The notes under the pieces were generated by a model. It saw only the letters and a program-made list of their open reading frames with translations. It made no database searches and was not told the DNA's origin. From positions 16,012 through 80,011 of the forward strand of contig CAZTTG010000014.1 in NCBI GenBank assembly GCA_964615935.1: a stretch of 64,000 nucleotides of DNA. Reading direction: 5' to 3'. Origin of the DNA: CAZTTG01 sp964615935 (GTDB lineage: Bacteria > Planctomycetota > UBA1135 > GCA-002686595). Shown in pieces: positions 10,012 through 19,840 of this stretch (positions within the stretch are counted from its first letter, which is position 1; each line of letters opens with the position of its first letter). The position numbers were made by a program, and so were the translations under genes.

Positions 10012-13000
10012 CTACCTCAGCTGTAGCTCGAGTCGCTGCTCCGGATCGGAGCCCAGGCTCGTCTCGCGCTCGGCCATCGCGCCGCCCGGCCCGCGGGCGA
10101 CCACGCGGTACGCTCCCGGGGGCAGGGGCCCGATGCGCAGCTCGCGGGCGCTCCGATCGGCCCCGTGCCACCAGGCCAGGCCGATCTCATCGGCCCGGTG
10201 CTCGTAGCCCCGCGAGTCGTAGGCGACGACCCCGGCGTGCACGGCCTCACCCCTCGGGCTCAGGACTGTCACCACGAGCACGGTCCCGGCATCGAGCCGG
10301 AGCTCCACCTCGGCCTCGGCGCCGGCGATGACCCGCGCGACCGCGGGGGAGGCCGTGACCTGGTACCCCTTCGCGGCCAATACCAGGACGGGGCCCTCGG
10401 CGAGCCCCGCTTCGCGGAAGCGACCGTTCTCGTCGGTCTCGACCTGGAAGGGGTCCCCAGTCAGCGGATGGCCTTGCTCGTCGCGGATCCTCACGACCGC
10501 CTCCACGACCGGCTCGCCGTCCCGGTCCCGGACGACTCCGGAGATCGCGCCCGAGCCGCCAAGCTGGAAGTCCACGCCCTCGACCCGGGCCGCGGCCTCG
10601 ATCCGAATGCCCCCGCGGATCCGGAGCCCGTGGGCGGGCTCGGTCTCGTCCTGCCCGGGCTCGAGTCCGCCCGCCCTCACCCGGTAGGAGCCGGGGAGCA
10701 GGTTCTCGAAGCGATAGCCGCCCCTGGCGTTGGTCGCGGTCTCCGCCCACGCGAAGCGAGCCGCGCCCACGCCCGGCGGGCCCTCGGCCTGCAGCGAGAC
10801 GCGGACTCCCTCGAGCGGGCTCCCGTCGGGGCCGAGGATCGTGCCCTCCAGCGCGCCGGTGGGGAGCTCGAAGTCGAGCTGCCACTCGGCCACGGCCGGC
10901 ACCTCCTCGCAGAAGTAGACCATGCTCCCGCCGTCCGCCGCGTGTAGCCCGAACTCGTACGCGCCGGGCTCCTCCAGGACGATCTCGTAGCGGCCGTCCT
11001 CATCGACGTCCAGGTTCTCGCCGTACTCGTCGAAGCCCTTGCCCGAGATCCATACCCAGGCGCCGGCGACCGGCTTCCCGCCGGCGCGCACGGTCCCGTG
11101 CACGCGGACCGGCCCGGCGGGGAGACCGCCCAGGACGAGGTGCAGCTCCTGGCCGGGCTGCAGCTCGACGGTTTCGGAGGCGCTCAGGGCCTGCCAGGCC
11201 TCGTAGCCGGCCTCGCCTTCCAGCTCGAGCAGCGCGTGCAGGCGCTCGCTGGGGGGCGAGCTCTCGACCTCGTAGCGCCCGGGCTCGAGGCCGACGAAGG
11301 AGAAGCGCCCCGAGGAGTCGGTCCCGTCGTACTCGTACCTCTCGACGTCCAGGCCCTGGAGCGTGACCGCGTATCCTTCGGCCGGGGAGCCGCCGGAGTC
11401 GAGCACCTCGCCGGTCAGCCGGCCGGGCGCCGGGAGCACGATCACCAGGTTCTCGATGCTCTCGCCGGGGTGGACCTCGATCGCGTCGCTCTCGGCCGGA
11501 GCGTGGCCCTCGGCGCTGGCGTGGACGCGCATCACGCCGACCGCGACGTCCACGAGCTCGAAGCGGCCGAGCTCGTCCGTGAGCACGCCCTCCTCCTCGA
11601 AGATCTCGAAGACGAACTCGTGCGCGTGCTCCTTCGACGCCGAGATGCGCGAACCCTCGACGGGCCGGCCGAGGGAGTCGATTACCGTGCCCGCGATCCG
11701 GGCCGTGTGAGGAAGGACCAGGGTCAGGCCGGCCGCTCCCGGGGGGGTCGTGACCCGCTGCACCGCCGAGAGGTCGTGGCCTCGGGCCTCGGCCACCACG
11801 CTCCACTCCCCGGCGCGCAGGCCATCCAGCTCGAAGCGACCCTCCGTGCCCCGGAAGCTGCGCTGAATCGGCGGGGTCCAGGCCCCGATGACGTCGTTCT
11901 CGGCGGGCTCCACCAGGACCGTGAAGCGCTCGATCGCGGCGCCGGACTCGTCCACCGCCACTCCGGAGAGGGACGAGCCCTCGCGCAGGACGAGCACCAG
12001 GTCGCGGGCCGGGACGGGGATCCCCTTCAGCTCGGCGTGCCAGAAGGCTCCCCACCGCTTCCGGCGACCGCGCTCGTCGACCTCTCCCTCGGGCAGCTCG
12101 GGCCGGGCCCGGGCCCGCAGGAGGTAGATCCCCGCCTCGAGGCCCGTGACCTCGAAGGACCCGTCCGCGACGGCCGTCACGAGGGGCTCCATCGAACCGA
12201 AGTAGGGGCCCTCGACGTCCTCGCCGACGAGCTCGATCACGGCGCCCCGGGCGGGGCTCCCGTCGGGCCACTGGACCCGGCCGGCGAGCCCGGCGCCCCG
12301 GCCCAGCACGAGCTGGATCCCGTCCCGGTGCTCGCCGTCGGAGAGCGAATCGCCCCACCACCGCGCGGCCTTGTACCCATCCGGGTGGGCGTACAGCCCC
12401 ACATCGCCAGGCGCGACGCCGCGCGCGTCGAAGCGGCCGTCCTGGTCGCTCTCGACCTCCACCCCCCCCCTGTCGAAGAGCGAGAAGGGCAGGTCGTCCG
12501 TCACGGCGTGGATCAGCACACCCGGGACGGCCTCGCCCTGCTCATCGACGACGCGTCCCGTGAGGCGGACGCCGACCTGGAGCTCGAGGTGGACCGCGCG
12601 GACCTCGCCCGCCTCCACCCGGAGGTCTCCCGTTCCGATCTGCACGTAGCTCTCGGGCCTCATGTAGACCGAGTACTCGCGTCGCGCGGGCAGGCCGCCG
12701 AGCACGAAGCCGAGGTCCCCGTCGATCTCGGCGGCGCGCCGCAACGGCACGGAGGAGTCCTCGCGGTTCGGCTCGAAGCCGGTGAGCTCGACGACCGTGC
12801 CCTCGGCGGTCTCCGGTCCTCCGGGAGCGTTGGCCGGCAGGCTCAGCGTGCCGACGATGCAGCCGCCGAGCAGCGGCTCCAGGACCAGGTCGGCCGGGGG
12901 CTCGCGCACGTCGATGCGAACGGTCTCCGGGAGGTAGAGGTAGCGGCCGTGGAGCCTCAGGCGGCCCCGGCGGCTCTTCTCGTGGAAGGCCGCGCGGAAG

Positions 13001-13392
13001 GAGCCGTCGGCGGCGACCCTCGCGCGGTGCAGCGAGCGGTCGGAGAAGCGCCGCCCGGCCGCCTCCACCTCGAGCGCCTCGTCCGCGGGAGTGCCCTCGG
13101 GGATGAGCACCCGACCCTCGACCCACCAGGCGGCCTCGAGCTCCGGAGGATCGGGCCCTTGGGTCGCGGGATCGTCCGCCTGCGCTACCACCGGAGCGGT
13201 GGAGCGCTCGCCGGAGGGGATCTCCGGCGCCCGCTCGAGGCCCGCCTCTTCCGGCTCCTGCGGCTCCTCCTCGGCCGGTGCATCGCCGTCGCGGTCCGGC
13301 TCCGCGGGGCTCAGGATTCCACGGAGGCCGATCAGGCCGGCGACCAGGATCGCGACGGTCGCGAAGAGCAGGATCAGCGTGCGGCGGGGCAT
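10012..13392 (-). CDS. Large carboxypeptidase-regulatory-like repeat protein, membrane-anchored
   Basis: This is an 1126-residue protein with its ATG at 13392 and a GAGGAGG site upstream. MPRRTLILLFATVAILVAGL forms the N-terminal hydrophobic anchor, followed by a Glu/Pro-rich linker (residues about 30-85). The remainder consists of roughly ten Ig-like carboxypeptidase-regulatory repeats with D-x-x-G-R-F/Y-x-x-x-x-L turns (for example DQDGRFDARGVAPGD and DENGRFREAGLAEGP). The C-terminal module matches the downstream paralogue almost word for word (RIGPLPPGAYRVVAR, then P-E-Q-R-L-E-L). It lies 53 bases upstream of that paralogue, so the pair is probably one transcript. It is about 300 residues longer, mostly from extra N-terminal repeats. 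No enzymatic signature is seen. Confidence 0.75.
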   Translation of the reverse strand: MPRRTLILLFATVAILVAGLIGLRGILSPAEPDRDGDAPAEEEPQEPEEAGLERAPEIPSGERSTAPVVAQADDPATQGPDPPELEAAWWVEGRVLIPEGTPADEALEVEAAGRRFSDRSLHRARVAADGSFRAAFHEKSRRGRLRLHGRYLYLPETVRIDVREPPADLVLEPLLGGCIVGTLSLPANAPGGPETAEGTVVELTGFEPNREDSSVPLRRAAEIDGDLGFVLGGLPARREYSVYMRPESYVQIGTGDLRVEAGEVRAVHLELQVGVRLTGRVVDEQGEAVPGVLIHAVTDDLPFSLFDRGGVEVESDQDGRFDARGVAPGDVGLYAHPDGYKAARWWGDSLSDGEHRDGIQLVLGRGAGLAGRVQWPDGSPARGAVIELVGEDVEGPYFGSMEPLVTAVADGSFEVTGLEAGIYLLRARARPELPEGEVDERGRRKRWGAFWHAELKGIPVPARDLVLVLREGSSLSGVAVDESGAAIERFTVLVEPAENDVIGAWTPPIQRSFRGTEGRFELDGLRAGEWSVVAEARGHDLSAVQRVTTPPGAAGLTLVLPHTARIAGTVIDSLGRPVEGSRISASKEHAHEFVFEIFEEEGVLTDELGRFELVDVAVGVMRVHASAEGHAPAESDAIEVHPGESIENLVIVLPAPGRLTGEVLDSGGSPAEGYAVTLQGLDVERYEYDGTDSSGRFSFVGLEPGRYEVESSPPSERLHALLELEGEAGYEAWQALSASETVELQPGQELHLVLGGLPAGPVRVHGTVRAGGKPVAGAWVWISGKGFDEYGENLDVDEDGRYEIVLEEPGAYEFGLHAADGGSMVYFCEEVPAVAEWQLDFELPTGALEGTILGPDGSPLEGVRVSLQAEGPPGVGAARFAWAETATNARGGYRFENLLPGSYRVRAGGLEPGQDETEPAHGLRIRGGIRIEAAARVEGVDFQLGGSGAISGVVRDRDGEPVVEAVVRIRDEQGHPLTGDPFQVETDENGRFREAGLAEGPVLVLAAKGYQVTASPAVARVIAGAEAEVELRLDAGTVLVVTVLSPRGEAVHAGVVAYDSRGYEHRADEIGLAWWHGADRSARELRIGPLPPGAYRVVARGPGGAMAERETSLGSDPEQRLELQLR

Positions 13393-13473
13393 GGGTCCTC
13401 CTCGGGAACGGGCCGGGGGGGTATACGCTCGCCAGCCATTCTATTGCGGCGAAGCCAGGGGCCGAGGCGGTCG

Positions 13474-15228
13474 TCAGGAGGCGATCACGAGCTCGATGGC
13501 ATCGGTCAGCCCGGTCGTGCTCGGGCTCTGCGGATCCCGGTACCAGTACTGGCCGTCCACCTGCACGCCGGGAGCCAGGCTGGGGTCCCCGCCGCCCTGC
13601 ATCCAGGCGTTGAAGTCGAGGGAGAAGGTCCCCGAGCAGTCGGCCGGCGGCGGATTGCCGCCGCTGTTCTGGACCGGCGTGCGCCCGAGGGGCGGCGCGG
13701 CGCAGAGGATCCCGCCCTGGAAGGGCAGGTTGTCGCGGCCCGAGAGTCCGTAGAAGAACAGCCCGCTCTTGTCGTTGATCACCATCGAGGCGGTGATGTC
13801 GAAGGGGTTGGGGTCGGAGACGCTCGGAAAGCCCGAGAAGCCGACGGCCGGGGTGCAGCCCTGGGAGTTGACCTTGGCGGTGCAGTAGGTGACCGGCGGA
13901 GGCGGGTCCTGCACGAAGACGTAGGCCGAGCCGGAGTCGGCGCCGGCGTCGTCGTCGTGCATCGCACCGATGAGCGCATCGCCCCCGGCGAGGGAGACGG
14001 ACCAGCCGAAGTGGTCATAGTACGCGGCATCGCTCGCCATGAGCTTGGCCTGCTGACTCCAGGCTGCGCCGCTTCGGACGAAGTAGTAGGCCGAGCCGGT
14101 GCCGATGCTCAGGTCATCGTCGTATTTCGCACCGATCAGCGCTGTCTCGCCGGAGAGAGAGACGGAGTAGCCGAAGTTGTCGTAGGCCGCCGCATCGCTA
14201 GCCGTGAGCTTGACCTGCTGGTTCCAGGACGAGCCGGTCCGCGCGAAGACGTAGGCCGCACCCGTCATGTTGCCCGCGTGGCCGTCCCCGTAGGCGCCGA
14301 CCAGCGCCGAATCGCCGGAGAGGGAGACGGAGCGGCCGAAGCGGTGACCGGCGGCCGCATCGCTAGCCGTGAGCTTGGCCTGCTGGCTCCAGACCGAGCC
14401 GGTGCTCGTGAACACATAGGCCGAGCCGGACCTTATGCCCGCAAAGTCGTCGAACCACGCACCAACAAGCGCCGTGTCTCCGGATAGGGAGACGGAGATG
14501 CCGAAGCGGTCCTCGGCCCCCGGGTCACTCGCTACGAGCTTGGCCACCTCGTTCCAGACCGTGCCCGTCCGCATGAAGACGTAGGCCGAGCCGGGTTGGG
14601 CGCCCGAGTGCTTGTCCAGGGGCGCGCCGACCAGCGCCATGTCGCCGGAGAGGGACACGGAGTAGCCGAAGGCGTCATCGCCCGCCGCGTCACTCGCCAT
14701 GAGCTTGGCCTGCTGGCTCCAGACGGCGCCGGTGCGCACGAAGACGTAGGCCGCGCCGGCGCCCCAATTCACCTCGTCTTCCCAGGGCGCACCGACCAGC
14801 GCCGTGTCGCCCGAGATGGAGACGGTGTACCCGAACCAGTCCTCGGCCTGCGCATCTCTCGCGGTGAGCTTGGCCTGCTGGCTCCAGACCGCGCCCGTCC
14901 GCACGAAGACGTAGGCCGAGCCGCTGCGGCTTCCGGCATCATCGTCCTGATACGCGCCGACCAGCGCCGCGTCTCCGGAGAGGGAGACGGATTGGCCGAA
15001 GAAATCCTCGGCCGCCCCGTCGCCAGCCGTGACCTTGGCTTCCTCGACCCAGCCTCGGGCGGGGTCCCCGGCCCGTCCGGTTCCGCGGGGCCCCGGCTGC
15101 ACCCGGCAGCGCGCTTCCAGGATGGTCTCGCGGGCGGCATCCGCCCGGCCCGGCGATGGCGTGTCGGAGCCCTCGGCCACGACGGCGGGCGTCAGAACCA
15201 GTGCGGCCAGGCCACAGCGAACGAGCAT
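13474..15228 (-). CDS. Secreted FG-GAP repeat protein with planctomycete C-terminal module
   Basis: This protein of about 584 residues has a signal peptide followed by seven FG-GAP-like repeats of about 53 residues. Each has the pattern D-x-F-G-x-S-V-S-L-S-G-D-x-A-L-V-G-A, then G-S-A-Y-V-F-x-R-T-G, then W-x-Q-Q-A-K-L. Such repeats build a seven-bladed beta-propeller, and seven is the expected number for a closed ring. After the propeller comes a linker of four prolines and the module YCTAKVNSQG followed by C-T-P-A-V-G-F-S-G, which recurs in the metallopeptidase at 33454-36429. Two ATGs are possible: 15234, directly after GGAG, and 15228, six bases further. The second has better spacing and is used here. 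The protein is probably exported and surface-exposed; no partner is known. Confidence 0.82.
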   Translation of the reverse strand: MLVRCGLAALVLTPAVVAEGSDTPSPGRADAARETILEARCRVQPGPRGTGRAGDPARGWVEEAKVTAGDGAAEDFFGQSVSLSGDAALVGAYQDDDAGSRSGSAYVFVRTGAVWSQQAKLTARDAQAEDWFGYTVSISGDTALVGAPWEDEVNWGAGAAYVFVRTGAVWSQQAKLMASDAAGDDAFGYSVSLSGDMALVGAPLDKHSGAQPGSAYVFMRTGTVWNEVAKLVASDPGAEDRFGISVSLSGDTALVGAWFDDFAGIRSGSAYVFTSTGSVWSQQAKLTASDAAAGHRFGRSVSLSGDSALVGAYGDGHAGNMTGAAYVFARTGSSWNQQVKLTASDAAAYDNFGYSVSLSGETALIGAKYDDDLSIGTGSAYYFVRSGAAWSQQAKLMASDAAYYDHFGWSVSLAGGDALIGAMHDDDAGADSGSAYVFVQDPPPPVTYCTAKVNSQGCTPAVGFSGFPSVSDPNPFDITASMVINDKSGLFFYGLSGRDNLPFQGGILCAAPPLGRTPVQNSGGNPPPADCSGTFSLDFNAWMQGGGDPSLAPGVQVDGQYWYRDPQSPSTTGLTDAIELVIAS

Positions 15229-15356
15229 GAGCATCTCCGTGGTGTGGGTGGGGCCTTCAGCATACGGCAGACGCCGTGAAGTGGGTCGGGATTCGGAGGA
15301 CGTCGGCCCTCCTCACGCTTCATTCGAGGAGCGAGCGAGCCCGGCGCCGAGGGGGG

Positions 15357-18300
15357 CTACAGCGTGAAGTACTTCGCGCTCGGATGGTGGCAGACCACCG
15401 CCGAGGTCGACAGCTCGGGCCAGAGCTGGTCCCCCTCGCCCATGCGGATCCCGATGCGCTCGGCCTCCAGGAGGTCCAGCAGGACGGCCTGGTCCTCCAC
15501 CCGCGGGCAGGCGGGATAGCCGAAGGAGAAGCGGCTGCCGCGGTAGCCCTGCTTGAAGAGGCGGCGGACGTCCTCGGCGTCCTCGCCGGCGATGCCCAGC
15601 TCGGCGCGGATCCGGCGGTGCACGTACTCGGCCAGCCCCTCGGCCACCTCGACCGAGAAGCCGTGCAGGTGCAGGTAGTCCTGGTAGCGGTCGTCGCCGA
15701 ACCACTCGCGGGCCACGTCCGAGGCGTGCTGCCCGACGGTCACCGCCTGCAGGGCCACCACGTCGGGCCGGCCGTCGCGCGCGTGGAAGAAGTCGGCGAT
15801 GCACAGCCCCTTCTTGGCCCGCTGGCGGGGGAGCTCGAAGCGCGCCGCCTCGCGGCCTTCGTCCTCGGGGTCGAGGAGCACCAGGTGATCGCCCTCGGGG
15901 ATGCAGCGCCAGTAGCCCCAGGCCGCCTGGGGCCGGAGGATCCCCTCCCGCGCGCACTGTCCGGCCAGCCCGCGGTAGATGGGCCGCACGTGCTCGTCGA
16001 TGAAGGCCTTGTACTCCTCGTTGGGACGGCCCTTGCGGCGGTAGTCCCACTGGAACTGGAAGAGGGTGATCAGGTTGACGAAGGGCAGGACCTCCTCGAG
16101 GTCGATCGACTCCTCGACGCGCGGGCCCAGGAAGGGGGGCTCGGGGTAGGTGATGTCGCGCGGCAGCTCGGCGGCGGCCTGGCGCGGCTCCTCGACCTCG
16201 GGGGCCGGACGGGCCGCCGCGCGCAGGGCGCCCGCCTCGGCGGCCTCCCGCGGCGCGCGGGGGGGCGGGACCCCGGGGACGCCGCGCAGGATGAGGTCCA
16301 TGGTGGCCAGGCCCTCGAAGGCGTCCCTGGCGTAGTACACCGGCCCGTCGTAGACCGCCCGGCACTCCTGCTGCACGTAGGAGCGCGTCAGCGCCGCGCC
16401 GCCCAGGATGACCGGAATGCTGAGGCCCCGGCGGCTCATCTCCTCCAGGTTCTCGCGCATGATGAGCGTGCTCTTCACCAGCAGCCCGCTCATGCCGATG
16501 GCGTCCGGCTGGTGCTCGGCGGCGACCTGCAGGAAGCGCTCGATGGGCTGCTTGATGCCCAGGTTGAAGACCGTGTAGCCGTTGTTGGTGAGGATGATGT
16601 CGGCCAGGTTCTTGCCGATGTCGTGCACGTCCCCGCGCACCGTGCCCAGGACGATCCGGCCCCGCGTATTGCCCTCCACGCGCTTCATGTGGGGCTCGAG
16701 GTGGCGCACCGCGGCCTTCATGGTCTCGGCCGACTGCAGCACGAAGGGGAGCTGCATCTCGCCGCTGCTGAAGAGCTCGCCCACCCGGGCCATCCCGCCC
16801 AGGAGATCGGTGTTGACGATCTCGATGGGGGCCTTCTCCCGGCGGGCCAGGTCCAGGTCCTCCTCCAGGCCCTTCTTCTCGCCCTCGACGATGCGCCAGC
16901 GCAGGCGCTCGAAGACGTCCTCGGGGAGCTCGCGGACCTTGCGCGAGGCCACGTCCACGCCCTCGAACAGCCCCAGGAAGGCCTGCAGGGGGTCGTAGCC
17001 CTCGCGGCGGCGGTCGAAGATCAGGTCCTCGGCCACCACCCGCACGTCCTCCTCGATGCGGTGCAGGGGCTCGATGCGCGCCGCGTGCAGGATGGCGGCG
17101 GTCAGCCCGGCCTCCTGGGCGTGGTGCAGGAAGACCGAGTTGAGCACGTGCCGCGCGGCCCGGTCCAGGCCGAAGGAGATGTTGGAGAGGCCCAGGAGCA
17201 GGCCCACCCCGGGGAGCTCCTCGCGCACGCGGCGGATGCCCTCCAGGGTCTCGACGCCCAGCTGGCGGTCCTCCTCGTTGCCGGTGCAGATGGTGAAGGT
17301 CAGGACGTCGATGAGCAGATCCTCGGGCCGCATGCCGCAGCCCTCGACGCACAATCCGTACAGGCGCCGGGCGATGCGCAGCTTCTCCTGCGCGGTGCGG
17401 GCCATCCCGTTCTCGTCGATCGTCAGGCACACCAACGCGGCCCCGTGCTCCACGGCGAGCCGGATGACCTCCTCCGCCTTCTCGGGGCCGTCCTCCAGGT
17501 TGATCGAGTTGACGATGCAGCGGCCGCCGCACAGCTCGAGCGCGGCGCGGATCACCGCCGGGTCGGTGCTGTCGATCATCAGGGGCGCGGCGACGTCGGT
17601 GCGGTAGCGCGCCAGCACGCCGCGCATGTCGGCCGCCTCGTCGCGGCCCACGTAGGCGGTGCACAGGTCGATCACGTGGCTGCCGTCGCGGATCTGCGCC
17701 TTGCCCATGCGGACCATGGCGTCGCGGTCCTCGGCCAGCAGGTACTTGCGGAACTTCTTGCTGCCGTTGGCGTTGGCGCGCTCGCCCACGTAGAGGATGG
17801 AGTTCTCCTGCTCCAGGGCCACCGGGCCGTAGGTGCTGGTGATCGAGGGCTGCCAGGAGGGCTTGCGCGGGAGGGGCGCGCGGCCGTCGAGGGCGCGCGC
17901 GACCGCGCGCATGTGCTCGGGCGTCGTGCCGCAGCAGCCGCCCACCAGGCCCACCCCGTCCTCCTCCACGAAGCGCGTCAGCCAGTCGGCCAGCTCCCGG
18001 GGGGTCAGGGGGTAGACCGTCTCCCCCGCGACCAGCTGGGGCAGGCCCGCGTTGGGGTAGACGCCGATCCGCTTGCGGCAGGTCTGGCCCAGGAGACGCA
18101 CGTGCTCGCTCATCTCCCGCGGACCGGTGGCGCAGTTGAGGGCCACCAGGTCCACCGGCAGGGGATCCAGGAGGGCGATGGCCGCCGCCATCTCGGTGCC
18201 CACCAGCATGGTGCCGGTCACCTCCATGGTGACGCTGACGAGGATGGGAACCCGGCGGCCGAGCTCGTCGCGCGCGCGCGCGGCGCCGCTCACGGCGCCC

Positions 18301-18803
18301 TTGATCTGCAGGGGGTCCTGGCAGGTCTCGATCAGGAGGGCGTCCACCCCGCCCTCGAGCAGGGCGCGGGCCTGTCCGCAGTAGCCGGTGGCGAGCTCCT
18401 GGTAGCCGATCTGATCCAGGGTGGGCAGGCGGCTGCCGGGGCCCATCGAGCCCACGGCGAAGCGCGGCCGCTCGGCGCTCGAGCGCAGCTCGCAGGCCTC
18501 GCGCGCGATCCGGGCCGCCCGCAGGTTGATCTCGTGGCAGCGGTCCTCCAGCTCGAACTCGCGCAGGGTCCAGGGCATCCCGCCGAAGGTGTTGGTCTCG
18601 ACCGCGTCGCAGCCCACCTCCAGGTAGGCCTCGTGGATCCCGCGGACGACCTCGGGCCGGGTCAGGTTGATGACCTCGATGCAGTTCTCGCGACCCAGGT
18701 AGTCGCGCTCCAGGTCCAGCTGGGCAGAGTGGATCTGGGTGCCCATGGCGCCATCGAGGATCACGACCCGCCGCTGGAGGGCTTTCAGGAAGCTGGCGGT
18801 CAT
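15357..18803 (-). CDS. metH: Cobalamin-dependent methionine synthase
   Basis: This 1148-residue protein is full length for MetH. It carries methyl groups from methyltetrahydrofolate to homocysteine through cobalamin. The N-terminal homocysteine domain opens VVILDGAMGTQIH and has the zinc cysteines in ALNCATGP and VGGCCGTTPEH. The pterin domain follows with GERANANGSKKF and IVNSINLEDG. The B12 module has the axial-ligand motif GDVHDIGKNLADIIL and the GMSGLLVKST segment. The C-terminal reactivation domain begins near PPFLGPRVEES and includes FQFQWDYRRKG for S-adenosylmethionine-dependent repair. The start is the ATG at 18803, five bases after the stop of the ArsR-methyltransferase gene, so both lie on one transcript. 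A cobalamin adenosyltransferase elsewhere in the window agrees with a B12-using cell. No metF is seen nearby. Confidence 0.97.
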   Translation of the reverse strand: MTASFLKALQRRVVILDGAMGTQIHSAQLDLERDYLGRENCIEVINLTRPEVVRGIHEAYLEVGCDAVETNTFGGMPWTLREFELEDRCHEINLRAARIAREACELRSSAERPRFAVGSMGPGSRLPTLDQIGYQELATGYCGQARALLEGGVDALLIETCQDPLQIKGAVSGAARARDELGRRVPILVSVTMEVTGTMLVGTEMAAAIALLDPLPVDLVALNCATGPREMSEHVRLLGQTCRKRIGVYPNAGLPQLVAGETVYPLTPRELADWLTRFVEEDGVGLVGGCCGTTPEHMRAVARALDGRAPLPRKPSWQPSITSTYGPVALEQENSILYVGERANANGSKKFRKYLLAEDRDAMVRMGKAQIRDGSHVIDLCTAYVGRDEAADMRGVLARYRTDVAAPLMIDSTDPAVIRAALELCGGRCIVNSINLEDGPEKAEEVIRLAVEHGAALVCLTIDENGMARTAQEKLRIARRLYGLCVEGCGMRPEDLLIDVLTFTICTGNEEDRQLGVETLEGIRRVREELPGVGLLLGLSNISFGLDRAARHVLNSVFLHHAQEAGLTAAILHAARIEPLHRIEEDVRVVAEDLIFDRRREGYDPLQAFLGLFEGVDVASRKVRELPEDVFERLRWRIVEGEKKGLEEDLDLARREKAPIEIVNTDLLGGMARVGELFSSGEMQLPFVLQSAETMKAAVRHLEPHMKRVEGNTRGRIVLGTVRGDVHDIGKNLADIILTNNGYTVFNLGIKQPIERFLQVAAEHQPDAIGMSGLLVKSTLIMRENLEEMSRRGLSIPVILGGAALTRSYVQQECRAVYDGPVYYARDAFEGLATMDLILRGVPGVPPPRAPREAAEAGALRAAARPAPEVEEPRQAAAELPRDITYPEPPFLGPRVEESIDLEEVLPFVNLITLFQFQWDYRRKGRPNEEYKAFIDEHVRPIYRGLAGQCAREGILRPQAAWGYWRCIPEGDHLVLLDPEDEGREAARFELPRQRAKKGLCIADFFHARDGRPDVVALQAVTVGQHASDVAREWFGDDRYQDYLHLHGFSVEVAEGLAEYVHRRIRAELGIAGEDAEDVRRLFKQGYRGSRFSFGYPACPRVEDQAVLLDLLEAERIGIRMGEGDQLWPELSTSAVVCHHPSAKYFTL

Positions 18804-18808
18804 CGGCA

Positions 18809-19744
18809 CTATCGGGACCGCACCCCGCTGGCGACCAGGGTCATGAAGTGGGGGGGCTGCGGGTCGCGTGCGGCGCGCTGGATGGCGATCCGGTCGAAGC
18901 CGGTCTCCTCCAGCAGGCCGCGCAGGTCGGCCTCGGTGAAGCCGAGGTGGACGTCCTGCTGCTTGTCGCGCACCCACTCCTCGCTGTGCGCCAGGAGATC
19001 CAGGAGCAGGATGCGTCCACCCGGCACCAGGATGCGGCAGGCCTCCCGCAGGGCAATCCGCGGCTCCCGCGCGTGGTGCAGGGCCTGGCTCATGACGACC
19101 ACCTCGTGGGAGGCGTCGGGAAGCGGCAGGTCCTCGATCTCCGCCTCCACCGGCTCCAGGTTCTCGAGGCCGCGGGCCTCGGCGCGGGTCATGAGCTGGA
19201 CCAGCATCTCGGGCGAGAGGTCCACCGCCGTGACGCGCTCGGCGACCTCGGCCAGCATCAGGGTCAGGAGGCCGTCGCCGATGCCCAGGTCGGCGTAGCG
19301 CACGCGCGGGGCGAGCTGCAGGAGCCCGCGCGTCAGGCCCTCCCAGGTGCGGCCGGGCAGGAGCTGGTCGCCGAAGCTGGCCGCCACCCGGTCGAAGTAG
19401 GCCCGGGTGTCCTGCTTGCGCCGCTCGCGCAGGGCCTCCAGGCCGGCCAGGTCCTTCTGGAACTCGGGGCAGGCGGCGGAGTCCTCCAGGACCTTCTCGC
19501 GCAGGGCGGCGGCCGGCCCGGCGGCCAGGCGGTAGAAGGTCCGGCGACCGGCCCGGCGGTCGGCGACCAGCCCGACCTCCCGCAGGAAGGTCAGGTGGGT
19601 CGAGACCCGGCTCTGACCCAGGTTCAGGACCTCCATGAGGTCGGTGCCCGAGAGCTCCTCCTGGCCGAGCAGGTACAGGATGCGCAGGCGGTTCTCGTCC
19701 GCCAGGGCCTTGAGCAGGCGCGAGGTGCCGGGTAGACCTATCAT
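18809..19744 (-). CDS. ArsR-family HTH fused to a SAM-dependent methyltransferase domain
   Basis: This 311-residue cytoplasmic protein has two parts. Residues about 5-70 are an ArsR winged helix (LLKALADENRLRILYLL, then the recognition region LNLGQSRVSTHLTFLREVGLV). Residues about 115-245 are a class I methyltransferase fold with motif I YADLGIGDG, an acidic end of strand 2 (A-V-D-L-S-P-E-M-L), and E-I-E-D-L-P-L-P-D followed by ALHHAREP. No metal-binding Cys pair typical of arsenic sensors is visible. It directly precedes metH, separated by five bases. In other bacteria SAM-cycle genes can be controlled by ArsR proteins responding to S-adenosylhomocysteine. A role as a SAM/SAH-responsive regulator of metH is therefore inferred. 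The ribosome binding site before the ATG at 19744 is weak. Confidence 0.88.
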   Translation of the reverse strand: MIGLPGTSRLLKALADENRLRILYLLGQEELSGTDLMEVLNLGQSRVSTHLTFLREVGLVADRRAGRRTFYRLAAGPAAALREKVLEDSAACPEFQKDLAGLEALRERRKQDTRAYFDRVAASFGDQLLPGRTWEGLTRGLLQLAPRVRYADLGIGDGLLTLMLAEVAERVTAVDLSPEMLVQLMTRAEARGLENLEPVEAEIEDLPLPDASHEVVVMSQALHHAREPRIALREACRILVPGGRILLLDLLAHSEEWVRDKQQDVHLGFTEADLRGLLEETGFDRIAIQRAARDPQPPHFMTLVASGVRSR

Positions 19745-19765
19745 GGCTTGCAGATTGGTTGATTT

Positions 19766-19789
19766 AGACTGGTCGGACGCGCGCAGTCT
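19766..19789. promoter_or_regulatory. Inverted repeat upstream of the ArsR-methyltransferase gene (possible operator)
   Basis: AGACTG at 19766-19771 is mirrored by CAGTCT at 19784-19789, with a 12-base spacer. The repeat lies 22-45 bases before the regulator start, in a locally AT-richer stretch. ArsR proteins usually bind such short inverted repeats. Only six base pairs match, so the assignment is tentative. Confidence 0.3.
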
Positions 19790-19840
19790 GACACTTGAGG
19801 CCGTTTTCGTCCAGGGGGGGCCGGAGCCGGGAGTTTCGGG

